Made by a program: the position numbers and the translations under genes
Part shown: positions 35,310-43,833 of the stretch, one piece after another
Numbering within the stretch: position 1 is the first letter of the stretch
How the letters are laid out: the number at the start of each line of letters is the position of its first letter
Notes under the pieces: model-generated
The model's database searches: none
Told to the model about the DNA's origin: nothing
The model's input: the letters and a program-made list of their open reading frames with translations, nothing else
Assembly (NCBI GenBank): GCA_965216845.1
Contig: OZ244200.1
Span: forward strand, 1,240,001 to 1,304,000
DNA: 64,000 nt
Direction: 5' to 3'
DNA from: Panacagrimonas sp965216845
Lineage (GTDB): Bacteria; Pseudomonadota; Gammaproteobacteria; Nevskiales; Nevskiaceae

Positions 35310-36527
35310 ATGATCATGGACGTGCCCGCCGAAGCAGACATTGCCATCGTCGGTGGTGGCCTGGTTGGAAGCAGTCTGGCGCTGATGCTGGCTGCGCAAG
35401 GGCGTCAGGTGGCCTTGGTGGAAGCGCGTGCGCCGGGGTTTGGCGATGCGCAATGGGATGAGCGCTGTATTGCCTTGAATGCGGCGTCGAGAATCATCTT
35501 TGAACGAATGGGGCTTTGGGCGGATTTGCAGGGCGACGCGGAGCCGCTGCTTTCCACCCACATTTCAGAACGTGGTCGCTTTGGTCAGACCCGCTTTGAC
35601 GCGCGCGAGCTGAATTTGCCGGCGCTGGGTTACAACACGCCGATGCGCGCCATCAATCATCTGCTGTGGAAGCAGGCGAGTCAGAATCAAGGGATTGCGC
35701 TGATTTGCCCGGCGCAACTGGTGCAGCTGGATCTGGGCTCGGACTGCATCACGCTGAGGCTGCAATGCGATGGCGGCGATGTACGGCAGATCAAGGCCAA
35801 GCTGGTGGTTGCCGCCGACGGCGCCAATTCCAGGGTGCGCGCCTTGTTGGGTGTGCCAACGCAAACGCGCGACTACCGGCAAACTGCGGTCGTCACCGCC
35901 GTGGAAACCGCGCGCGCCCATCAAGGGCTTGCCTACGAGCGTTTTCTGCCCACCGGCCCGCTGGCATTGGTGCCCAAGCCCAGCGCGGCGCCTGCCGGCG
36001 CCTGTTCGCTGATCTGGACGGTGCCGAGTTCGGATTCTGCACGCTGTCTGGCGTTGTCGGATGCCGATTTTCTGGCTGAATCTCAGCGCCAGTTCGGCGA
36101 GCGGCTGGGTCGATTCCAACGGCTCGGTCGCCGACAGGGGTTTCCGCTGCATCGGCTGGTGGCCGAGTCCATCACCGCGCCGCGGGTGGCGCTTGCCGGC
36201 AACGCCGCGCAAAGCCTGCATCCGGTGGCCGCGCAGGGGTTCAATCTGGGATTGCGCGACGCCGCCGCATTGGCCCGGGTCATCTGCGGCGCCGATGATC
36301 CCGGCGCGCCTGCGGTTGTCGAGCAATACCGCCAGGTACGGCAGCCAGACCGCCAGCGCGTTGCAGGATTCACCGATCAGCTGGTGGGGCTGTTTTCCAA
36401 CCGCATTCCCGGGCTGCGCGGGCTGCGTCATCTCGGATTGTTGGCGCTGGACCTGGATTCGCCCCTGCGCGATGCGGTTCTGCGGCAGAATCTGGGGATG
36501 GACGGAATCACCGCCACTGCCGACTGA
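35310..36527 (+). CDS. ubiH: 2-octaprenyl-6-methoxyphenol hydroxylase UbiH
   Basis: This FAD monooxygenase acts in ubiquinone ring hydroxylation. The Rossmann motif IAIVGGGLVGSSLAL is at residues 11-25, the DG motif reads VVAADGANSRVR, and the second FAD motif reads ALAGNAAQSLHPVAAQGFNLGLRDA. The GN form in the last motif is typical of UbiH rather than UbiI. Length is 405 residues. It lies seven bases after pepP and nine before the next hydroxylase. Confidence 0.92.
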   Translation: MIMDVPAEADIAIVGGGLVGSSLALMLAAQGRQVALVEARAPGFGDAQWDERCIALNAASRIIFERMGLWADLQGDAEPLLSTHISERGRFGQTRFDARELNLPALGYNTPMRAINHLLWKQASQNQGIALICPAQLVQLDLGSDCITLRLQCDGGDVRQIKAKLVVAADGANSRVRALLGVPTQTRDYRQTAVVTAVETARAHQGLAYERFLPTGPLALVPKPSAAPAGACSLIWTVPSSDSARCLALSDADFLAESQRQFGERLGRFQRLGRRQGFPLHRLVAESITAPRVALAGNAAQSLHPVAAQGFNLGLRDAAALARVICGADDPGAPAVVEQYRQVRQPDRQRVAGFTDQLVGLFSNRIPGLRGLRHLGLLALDLDSPLRDAVLRQNLGMDGITATAD

Positions 36528-36535
36528 CGCCCCCC

Positions 36536-37708
36536 ATGAGTGATGCATTCGATGTTGCGGTCGTCGGCGCCGGGGTTGTCGGCCTGGCGGCGGCCGTTGG
36601 TCTGCGTGAAGCCGGCTTCAGCGTTTGCCTGATCGAGCGCGCCAAGGCGTTGCCGGGCTACGATGCCAACGCCTACGACCCGCGCGTGTACGCCATCGCA
36701 CCGTCGGCTGCCCGGTTTCTGCAAACGCTGAAGGTCTGGGATGAGATTGCCGCCACCCGCGCCTGCGCCTGTCACGCCATGCAGGTGTGGAGCCGCAATC
36801 CTGCGCAGGGCCTGAACTTTACTTCTGATGCGCTTGACCAATCGCCGCTGAACTGGATTGTCGAGCATCGCCTGCTGGTGCATGCCTTGTCGCGGCACCT
36901 GAACGGCGTCGAGCAGCGGTTCGGCCACAGCGTGGAGGCGCTGTCCTTGTCCGACGAAGGCGCAAGCCTGAAGCTGAGCGATCATCAAACGGTTAACGCC
37001 GAGCTGATCGTTTGCGCCCAGGGCGGGGATGCCAGCCTGCGTGAAATGGCCGGTCTGGATGTGGTGGGCTGGGAATACGGCCAGACGGCGGTGGTTTGCC
37101 ATCTGCATACGCAACAACCGCACGACGGCAAGGCACTGCAACGGTTTGTCGATGGCTCAGTGCTGGCCTTTCTGCCGCTGGCGGATGGTCGTCGATCCAT
37201 CGTCTGGTCGCTGCCCGATGCCGAAGCGCAAGGCATCAAGGCCTTGAGTGACCAGGCTTTCCTGCTGCGGCTGCGCGTGGCGATTCAGGATCAGCTCGGC
37301 GAACTGTCGAGTCCGACCCGGCGGCTCAGCTTTGCCTTGCGTCTGCAACACGCGCCGCGCTACGTCACCGACCGCTTCGCCCTGATTGGCGACAGCGCAC
37401 ACGTGGTGCATCCGCTGGCCGGGCAGGGCTTGAATCTGGGGCTGGCCGATGCTCAGTGTCTGATCAATCAAGTCGCTCTGGCGCGCAGCATGATGCGGCA
37501 ATGGTGGGCGGTTCGCACATTGTCCCGGTTCGAGCGAACTCGACGGGCAGCCAACCTGGAAATGGCTGCCGTCACCGATTTGCTCGGCCGTACATTTGCA
37601 TCCGACCACGGCGTTGTTCGCAACGCGGCGCGACTGGGGATGTACTTCGCAGGCCAATCCTCACCACTCAAGCGCAGCTTGCAGCGTGCTGCGCAATATC
37701 GGAACTGA
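36536..37708 (+). CDS. ubiI: UbiI/VisC-type FAD-dependent ubiquinone hydroxylase
   Basis: This second monooxygenase of the UbiH/COQ6 family (390 residues) has the Rossmann motif VAVVGAGVVGLAAAV and the FAD motif LIGDSAHVVHPLAGQGLNLGLADA. The position after ubiH points to UbiI (C5 hydroxylation), although UbiF and UbiM are similar. The middle DG motif is unusual: IVCAQGGDAS (residues 158-167), with Gln in place of the conserved Asp. The stop is followed after five bases by the start of the multidomain GT60/2OG-oxygenase gene, which therefore probably shares its transcript. Confidence 0.85.
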   Translation: MSDAFDVAVVGAGVVGLAAAVGLREAGFSVCLIERAKALPGYDANAYDPRVYAIAPSAARFLQTLKVWDEIAATRACACHAMQVWSRNPAQGLNFTSDALDQSPLNWIVEHRLLVHALSRHLNGVEQRFGHSVEALSLSDEGASLKLSDHQTVNAELIVCAQGGDASLREMAGLDVVGWEYGQTAVVCHLHTQQPHDGKALQRFVDGSVLAFLPLADGRRSIVWSLPDAEAQGIKALSDQAFLLRLRVAIQDQLGELSSPTRRLSFALRLQHAPRYVTDRFALIGDSAHVVHPLAGQGLNLGLADAQCLINQVALARSMMRQWWAVRTLSRFERTRRAANLEMAAVTDLLGRTFASDHGVVRNAARLGMYFAGQSSPLKRSLQRAAQYRN

Positions 37709-37713
37709 CTCGA

Positions 37714-40686
37714 GTGACTGTCGGCGGCAATCGCAGAATTTTCGTTCAGATCGCGAGTTATCGTGACCCCGAATGCCAATGGACCGTGAAGGACTTGTTC
37801 GAGAAAGCGGCGGACCCGGATCGAATTTCGGTGGGTATCTGCTGGCAGTTTGTTCCGAACGAGGATCAAAGGTGTTTCCAGCAAGTTACCCGGCCGGACC
37901 AGGTTCGCATCAAGCGATATCACGCCAAGAGCAGTCTCGGGGTTTGCTGGGCCCGCCATCATGCGCAACGCTTGTTCGCCGGAGAAGAGTACACGCTGCA
38001 GATTGATAGCCATATGCGCTTTGTCCCCGGGTGGGATGAGCTGATGATCGAGCAGCTCAAGAGCTGCGATTCCGATCGATCCATCCTTTCGAGTTCGCCC
38101 GCCGCCTACACGCCTCCGAACGAACTTTCCCCGAATCCGCTGCCGACGGTTCGACGCGCGCAGTTTTTCAACCGCTGGGGCGAGATGAGATTTAGGGGCA
38201 TGATGCTGAATCGAGTTCCGGACCGGCCCTTGAGCGCGGCCTTCATCGCGGCGGGTTACATGTTCTCCTCCTCATCGGTCATCCGGGAGGTTCCCTACGA
38301 CCCCTATATGGCGTTCAATCAGGAGGAGGCTAGTTTGGCCGCTCGCTATTTCACAAGCGGGTGGGACATGTTCAGCCCGGACAGGCAGCTGATCTACCAC
38401 TACTATCGCGACCCAGAATCATCAAGGGCCGAGGGTCGCAGGCCATTGTTTGGCGAGGACAAGGCAAAGGCCATTCTCAACAAAATCGGCTTGCTGAGGT
38501 TTCATCACCTGATGGGGCACCGGGAAACGCGCGACTCGGAAGTATTGATTGATCTTCGGAAATATGGACTCGGGACGCGCAGGACGCTGGATGAATATAT
38601 CGAATACTGTGGCGTTGATTATCGAAACCTGAAGGTCGACGAACACAAGGCATTGCGGTGCGGATTTGTCGGCGATATTTCCAGATGGCTTGACCGTGTC
38701 TATATCCCTGAGCTCGACGGCCCCGAAGCGCCGGATCCGGTGTCTGTCAACCAATTGATGACGCCGGCACCAAGACGCAAGAGCGTCAAGCGTGATTCGA
38801 AAGTTCATTCATCGGGTGGAAAATACACCGAAGTCGGCAGCTTTCTGCCACTATTCGAACTGAGAGATGACACGGATCGGCAGCGGTATCTCCACCTCTA
38901 CGGCGGAAAACCGACGCAGCTTTATTTCCTTCCCGCCAGCGAAGATCTGCTGACCGACTTCTTCTCGAAACTGGACGAGAGCAATCGCCTTTCCGCTCCA
39001 CTTGAGCTCTATCATGTCTTTGTCGTGCCATGTTCGGTTGCTCTGGCAGCCAGGCTGAGACGCAAGATCGGCACCAAGCATCGGTTGTGGGCGGACCCCC
39101 AGGGGCGCCTGATCCGACAGATCGGTGGATCGACGGATCAGGTCAACGGCATCGCCCTCAGTCCGGCACTCCAAGTGCGCGGCTACTTCGCAGGGGCCAC
39201 GCCAGGCCAGCTGATAAGAAGGATGCGGGCGGCGCAAGAGGCGCAAGTCGCACGCTCAGTCCCGCCACCAATCGGAATGCATGCTCCGGTGCTCGTCGTC
39301 AAGGATGTGCTCGGTGAAGCGCTCTGTCATGAGCTGATCGAGTATTGGGCAGCCAACGAACGCCATCAGGGAGGCGTGGGCGCCGGAGAAAAAGCCGGCG
39401 TTCGAATGTCCTCCAAGGTTCGAACCGATTGTTTTATCAAGGCTCCCGAGCTCCATGCGCGATTGGATGAGCGCTTGAGCCGGACATTGTTTCCGGAGAT
39501 CGAAAAAATATTTGGTCTCAACGTCACCCGGCGCGAAGACTACAAGGTCGGCTGTTACTCGGCCGATGATGCCGGTTTCTTTTCGATGCACCGGGATAAC
39601 TACGAATTTGCAGTGAGTTATCGCCGATTCGCGATGACGCTTGTCCTCAGCGACAAATACGAAGGCGGGGAGCTTCGGTTTCCGGAATATTCTGATGCCG
39701 GGTACGCGCTGGGCGCAGATCACGCCATCGTGTTTCCCTGCGCCCTGGTTCACCAGGTGACGCCGGTGACGGTCGGGTCCAGGTTCGTGCTGGTCTCATT
39801 TTTCTATGGCGAGCCTGAGGCACGGCATCGCGATGAAATCAGAAAATCCCTTACGGGTACATTGCCGGAGTCGCGTGAGTGGGCAGTGGGGAATGATCTT
39901 GGTCGTTCTCGTGGAGAAAAGCTTTCGAGGTTTGACAACCTGCCGCGCGACACCTGGCAGCAGGTGTACTCGGCCGCGCATAACAAAACGACGCACTTGC
40001 TGCAGGCACGCTACGGCCCCATGATTCTGTTGAAAAACGATACCCGAGTTTGCAGGGAGATTGAGCAAAAGGGTGTGTGGTGCCAATTTCAGCTTGATCT
40101 GCTGTCAAGGTTCTTGACCTCTGGCGCGGTGGCGGTGGACGGGGGCGCGTATGTTGGCAACCACACTCTGTTCTTTGCCAGGTCGGTCGGCCCGGCGGGA
40201 CACGTCCATGCGTTCGAACCACAGCGGGTGGTTCACCAACTGCTCAACGGTAACGTAGCGCTGAATGGATTGACGAATGTGACCTGCTATCGTGCGGCGT
40301 TGTCAGATTCCAGCAAGGACGTGGATTTCCCGGTCCCGGACTATGTGACCCCGAACAATTACGGAGCGTACGGGTTCGGGTTGCGAGCGCCTGGCCAGGA
40401 GCGGGTAAGGGCCGAGACTTTGGATGGCCTCAAGCTCCAACGATGCGATTTGATCAAACTGGATGTTCAGGGGAGCGAGCTTTCCGCGCTTCAGGGGGCG
40501 TTCGAGACCATCGAATCCAACAGGCCCGTGCTGTATGTGGAGAACGATCAGCCTGATCGAGAACAGAACTTGCTGAACTACCTGAAGGGTAGGCTGCGGT
40601 ATCAGCCGTATCGACATGCGTTCAACTTGCTGTGCCTTCCCATTGAAGCAAGGCAGGAAGCGGCTACTGAGCTCGAGCAGGCATAA
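37714..40686 (+). CDS. GT60 GlcNAc-transferase / peroxiredoxin-like / prolyl 4-hydroxylase-type 2OG oxygenase / FkbM methyltransferase fusion
   Basis: This 990-residue cytoplasmic protein without signal peptide joins four recognisable units. Residues about 7-270 match the GT60 GlcNAc-transferase family (IFVQIASYRDPEC; the DSHMRF motif, Asp98-His100, as probable metal/sugar site). Residues about 390-505 resemble the thioredoxin-like domain that precedes many bacterial 2OG oxygenases, without an active-site Cys pair. Residues about 520-700 are a prolyl-4-hydroxylase-type 2OG-Fe(II) oxygenase with iron ligands His626, Asp628 and His680, and Arg690 for 2-oxoglutarate. Residues about 790-970 are an FkbM methyltransferase (VDGGAYVGNHTLFFA, LDVQGSE). 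In Dictyostelium Skp1, separate prolyl hydroxylase and GT60 enzymes act in turn on one proline. The GTG at 37714 follows the ubiI stop by five bases; longer frames overlap ubiI. The target is unknown; the nearby secreted proteins are candidates. Confidence 0.85.
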   Translation: MTVGGNRRIFVQIASYRDPECQWTVKDLFEKAADPDRISVGICWQFVPNEDQRCFQQVTRPDQVRIKRYHAKSSLGVCWARHHAQRLFAGEEYTLQIDSHMRFVPGWDELMIEQLKSCDSDRSILSSSPAAYTPPNELSPNPLPTVRRAQFFNRWGEMRFRGMMLNRVPDRPLSAAFIAAGYMFSSSSVIREVPYDPYMAFNQEEASLAARYFTSGWDMFSPDRQLIYHYYRDPESSRAEGRRPLFGEDKAKAILNKIGLLRFHHLMGHRETRDSEVLIDLRKYGLGTRRTLDEYIEYCGVDYRNLKVDEHKALRCGFVGDISRWLDRVYIPELDGPEAPDPVSVNQLMTPAPRRKSVKRDSKVHSSGGKYTEVGSFLPLFELRDDTDRQRYLHLYGGKPTQLYFLPASEDLLTDFFSKLDESNRLSAPLELYHVFVVPCSVALAARLRRKIGTKHRLWADPQGRLIRQIGGSTDQVNGIALSPALQVRGYFAGATPGQLIRRMRAAQEAQVARSVPPPIGMHAPVLVVKDVLGEALCHELIEYWAANERHQGGVGAGEKAGVRMSSKVRTDCFIKAPELHARLDERLSRTLFPEIEKIFGLNVTRREDYKVGCYSADDAGFFSMHRDNYEFAVSYRRFAMTLVLSDKYEGGELRFPEYSDAGYALGADHAIVFPCALVHQVTPVTVGSRFVLVSFFYGEPEARHRDEIRKSLTGTLPESREWAVGNDLGRSRGEKLSRFDNLPRDTWQQVYSAAHNKTTHLLQARYGPMILLKNDTRVCREIEQKGVWCQFQLDLLSRFLTSGAVAVDGGAYVGNHTLFFARSVGPAGHVHAFEPQRVVHQLLNGNVALNGLTNVTCYRAALSDSSKDVDFPVPDYVTPNNYGAYGFGLRAPGQERVRAETLDGLKLQRCDLIKLDVQGSELSALQGAFETIESNRPVLYVENDQPDREQNLLNYLKGRLRYQPYRHAFNLLCLPIEARQEAATELEQA

Positions 40687-40921
40687 ACCGACCCGTGCCT
40701 GTTGCGGCGAGCGCGCCACTGAGCGCCTGCGGGATCGATTTTTGGGCAAGAAAGCACGCCGCTCCGCCAGCGGTACTCAATTGCCCGAATGTCTGTTTGC
40801 ACAATTGGTCTATTTCTGGCAGAAAACGCACACAGGCCGTCCAGAAAATCGCCTTGATGGTGATGGATCGTGCTGATTTCGTGTATTCTTTGCGCACCGC
40901 GAATTAATAACGAGGCATCTC

Positions 40922-42043
40922 ATGTTGGGGAAAACACTGTTTGGGATCGTTCTGGGGGCCGCATTGGTCAGTACTGCATCAGCGGAGGCGGATATCCGCA
41001 CCCTGCGTCCGTACGTCCAGTTGGGGCCTCAATTTGTCATGACCGATGACAACAACCGCTTCGCCGATGATGGCGTGGGTGGCTTTTTTGGTATTGGTGT
41101 GCCGATCAACCAGTACATGGGGCTTGAGTTCAACGGCTTTTTCGGCAGCATGGACGGCGATCAGGGCGGCCCGGATTGGGAAGAGTCCGGTGGCGAGATC
41201 GGCGGCCTGTTGACCTATCCGGCCGGTGGCGGCTGGGTGCCATATATCGGTGGCTCGGTTGGCGTCGTCACCAATGAGCTTGACCCGGGTGATGCCGACA
41301 GCACCGATCCCTTCGGTACCGTTGGCGCTGGCTTGTTCAAGTACTTCAAGGCGGGCGGTAAGGATCTCGCACTGCGTTTGGATGCGCGTTACCGGCACGT
41401 GAACCTCAATAGCAAGCTGGGTTTCGATGATCCTGATGAGGGTGTGATTCGACTGGGTCTGGTGATTCCGTTCGGCGAGCCCCTGTTCCCGCCGGATGAC
41501 GGCTCCGTCGAGGTCGTCGACTCCGATGGCGACGGTGTCCCGGATGATCGTGACCAATGTCCGGGAACGCCCGAAGGCGTGGCTGTGGATGCCAGCGGTT
41601 GTCCGCTGGATGAGGATGGTGACGGTGTTCCGGACTATCTCGACAAATGCCCCGGTACGCCCAAGGGCGTGAAGGTTGATGAGAACGGCTGCGCCATTGC
41701 AGGTCAGTCCCTGGTTCTGAACAACGTTTACTTTGCCTACGACTCCGACAAGCTGACGGCGCAGGCTGTGAAGACCCTGGACAAGGCAAGCGCGGGCTTG
41801 GCCAAGAACCCCCAGATTCGGATTCGCCTGGAAGGGCACGCGGACTCCACGGGGACCGATGGATATAACCTCGGTTTGTCTGAGCGCCGTGCCAACACGG
41901 TTCGCAAGTACCTGGTGTCCAAGGGGCTCGAGGCTTCGCGTCTGAGTGTGCAGGCCTATGGTGAAAGCCGCCCGCAAGCCAGCAACGACACCGACGAGGG
42001 TCGTGCGAAGAATCGTCGTGTTGAACTGAAAATCGCGGAGTAG
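40922..42043 (+). CDS. OmpA-family outer-membrane protein with thrombospondin-3-type repeats
   Basis: This 373-residue protein has a signal peptide (cleavage near ASA, residue 21) and an eight-strand-type N-terminal barrel (to about residue 185). Two calcium-binding type-3 repeats follow (DSDGDGVPDDRDQCPGTPEG and DEDGDGVPDYLDKCPGTPKG). The C-terminal OmpA peptidoglycan-binding domain has FAYDSDKLTAQA, LEGHADSTGTDGYN and LSERRANTVRKYL. It likely links outer membrane and cell wall. It stands alone between the fusion enzyme and the type I secretion genes, and a strong terminator follows it. Confidence 0.93.
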   Translation: MLGKTLFGIVLGAALVSTASAEADIRTLRPYVQLGPQFVMTDDNNRFADDGVGGFFGIGVPINQYMGLEFNGFFGSMDGDQGGPDWEESGGEIGGLLTYPAGGGWVPYIGGSVGVVTNELDPGDADSTDPFGTVGAGLFKYFKAGGKDLALRLDARYRHVNLNSKLGFDDPDEGVIRLGLVIPFGEPLFPPDDGSVEVVDSDGDGVPDDRDQCPGTPEGVAVDASGCPLDEDGDGVPDYLDKCPGTPKGVKVDENGCAIAGQSLVLNNVYFAYDSDKLTAQAVKTLDKASAGLAKNPQIRIRLEGHADSTGTDGYNLGLSERRANTVRKYLVSKGLEASRLSVQAYGESRPQASNDTDEGRAKNRRVELKIAE

Positions 42044-42081
42044 TCTTTCCGCCTGGAAAGATTCGAAGCGTTGAAGCGCTG

Positions 42082-42115
42082 AGGCCCGGACCGAAAGGTC
42101 CGGGCCTTTGTTTTT
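42082..42115 (+). terminator. Rho-independent terminator after the OmpA-family gene
   Basis: An 11-bp stem (AGGCCCGGACC / GGTCCGGGCCT) with a GAAA tetraloop is followed by TTGTTTTT. Confidence 0.95.
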
Positions 42116-42133
42116 GTGGCGAACTTGTGACGA

Positions 42134-42168
42134 AATGTATGCAAAAATACATTCGAGTTCCGTATACT
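42134..42168 (+). promoter_or_regulatory. Candidate promoter with operator-like palindrome before the type I secretion operon
   Basis: A -10 box TATACT lies at 42163-42168. Upstream, AATGTAT-GCAAAA-ATACATT (42134-42153) is a perfect 7-bp inverted repeat that covers the expected -35 position, as a repressor site would. A leader of about 165 bases follows before the TolC-like gene. Confidence 0.5.
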
Positions 42169-42339
42169 CGCGCCCATGAAGCCGCTCGCTCTGGTGTCGA
42201 GACGTTGGCCACGGGGGCTGGCGCCGCGCCAGGCCGGGCTCGCCGCTTGATCTTCACGCAGGCGCCCCCATCGTTCCCGGATTGCGGCGCCTGCAAGTTT
42301 GCAGGCAGACGATTCACACCTTCCAGGAGACAGTCACTG

Positions 42340-43824
42340 ATGATTCGCCCGAAAGCAGCGCAGCGCCACCAGCAGGGCGGGTTGCCATGGACGTCGCTAA
42401 TTCGCATGACGCTGTTTGCCGCATGCGCCTGGCTGGGTGGCGTCAACGGCCTTGCCGCCGCCGATGAGGCGCAGACCAGGCCCGAAGATGCGGCATACGT
42501 GCCGGAGGAAGGCGAAAACGCTGACGCGGCCGAAGACTCGGAGCCGCTGGCGACTGACGCATCCGCAGCCGACCCTGACGAGGGCCAGGATGCGCTGGTG
42601 GAGCTGATCATTGATGAAAAGCGTCAGGAATCACTGAGCTACAGCGAGGCACTGGCGATCGTATGGAAGGGCAATCCACAGGTCAGGCAAGCAGAGCTGG
42701 GTTTGCGCGCCAGCGGCTACGAAGTATCAGGGAGCCGAACCGGTTACTTCCCCTTCGTCGCTGTTCAGCAGGAACAAAATGAAGACGGCGACAGCTCTGG
42801 CCTGGTGCGAATCGTTCAACCGCTTTGGAACGGGGGCTTGACGAGCGCGCAAGTCGACACGGCAAAAGCAGGGCAAATGGCGGCGCAGGCCCAGCTGAAT
42901 CAGATTCGCCTGGATCTCGGCTTGCGCACCAACGAGGCGTACTTCAACCTGGTTGCGGCCGAAGAACTCGGCAAACAGTGGAACGATTACGTTCTGGAGC
43001 TTGAACGTCTGCTGGGAATCATTCAGCGAAGGGCGGATGAGGGCGTGGCGCCGCGTGCGGATGTAGAAACGGTGAGGACCCGTTTGAGTCAGGCCAGAGC
43101 GGGTCGCGAAGCGAATCGAGCAGTGCTGGAGTCAGCGCGTGCGCAACTGGCGACATTGTTGAACACGCCGCCGGGCGAAGTCGCATGGCCGGCTGATCGC
43201 CATCTTCTCACCAAGGACGAGGCGGTCGGCGCCGGCACCGTTGGCATCGAGGCACACCCGGCGCGGCAACTGGCGCTGGCCGAGGTCAAGCGACAGGAAG
43301 CGACCGCGCGCGCGAGCAAGGCACAGATCTGGCCGCAGTTGAATGCCGAATATCGCAAGGCCCTGGAGGATTTTTCCACCGATTCGGGGAACGACGATAC
43401 CGCATTGCTGACGTTCAACTACCAGACCGACAGTGGCCTGCGTGGCTATCGCCAATACCAGGCGGAAGCTGAACGGGCAAACTCGGCAAAAGCAAGTTTC
43501 GAGGCGGCGGCTCGCGATGTCGAGGCGCAGATTCGCACGGCGCGGGCCGAGCGCGCGGTCGCTTTGATCCAGCAAACGGTGCAGGATGACGCCGTTCGCT
43601 CCTCCCGGCTGCTGGTCGAGAGCTTCTTGCGCCAGTTCGACGTCGGACGAAAGACCTGGCTGGAAGTGCTCAACACGCTTCGTGAGTACAATGAAACAGT
43701 GCTGCAATCGGTATCCGTTCGACGCAACTTGTGGGAGTCCAACGGTCGGCTGGGGCTGCAGGCACTGTACTGGCGCAGGTTGAGTGACGCCGCGCCCAAT
43801 ATCGAGGCCTATTCGGCCCGCTGA
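42340..43824 (+). CDS. TolC-family outer-membrane channel of a type I secretion system
   Basis: This 494-residue protein has a signal sequence (hydrophobic LIRMTLFAACAWLGGVNGLA, cleavage near AAA at residue 44). An acidic linker follows, then two outer-membrane-efflux repeats, for example SYSEALAIVWKGNPQVRQAELGL and the later LALAEVKRQEATARASKAQI. It should form the outer-membrane tunnel for the ABC/HlyD pair encoded after it. The start at 42340 has AGGAG ten bases upstream and gives a usable signal peptide; a longer frame to 42127 crosses the promoter. It is spaced nine bases from the ABC gene. Confidence 0.88.
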   Translation: MIRPKAAQRHQQGGLPWTSLIRMTLFAACAWLGGVNGLAAADEAQTRPEDAAYVPEEGENADAAEDSEPLATDASAADPDEGQDALVELIIDEKRQESLSYSEALAIVWKGNPQVRQAELGLRASGYEVSGSRTGYFPFVAVQQEQNEDGDSSGLVRIVQPLWNGGLTSAQVDTAKAGQMAAQAQLNQIRLDLGLRTNEAYFNLVAAEELGKQWNDYVLELERLLGIIQRRADEGVAPRADVETVRTRLSQARAGREANRAVLESARAQLATLLNTPPGEVAWPADRHLLTKDEAVGAGTVGIEAHPARQLALAEVKRQEATARASKAQIWPQLNAEYRKALEDFSTDSGNDDTALLTFNYQTDSGLRGYRQYQAEAERANSAKASFEAAARDVEAQIRTARAERAVALIQQTVQDDAVRSSRLLVESFLRQFDVGRKTWLEVLNTLREYNETVLQSVSVRRNLWESNGRLGLQALYWRRLSDAAPNIEAYSAR

Positions 43825-43833
43825 GTGGTTTGA

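Noticed and set aside
42127..42339. N-terminal extension of the TolC-like protein
   Set aside because: The extra 71 codons run through the promoter and palindrome and would bury the signal peptide; the ATG at 42340 has its own ribosome site.
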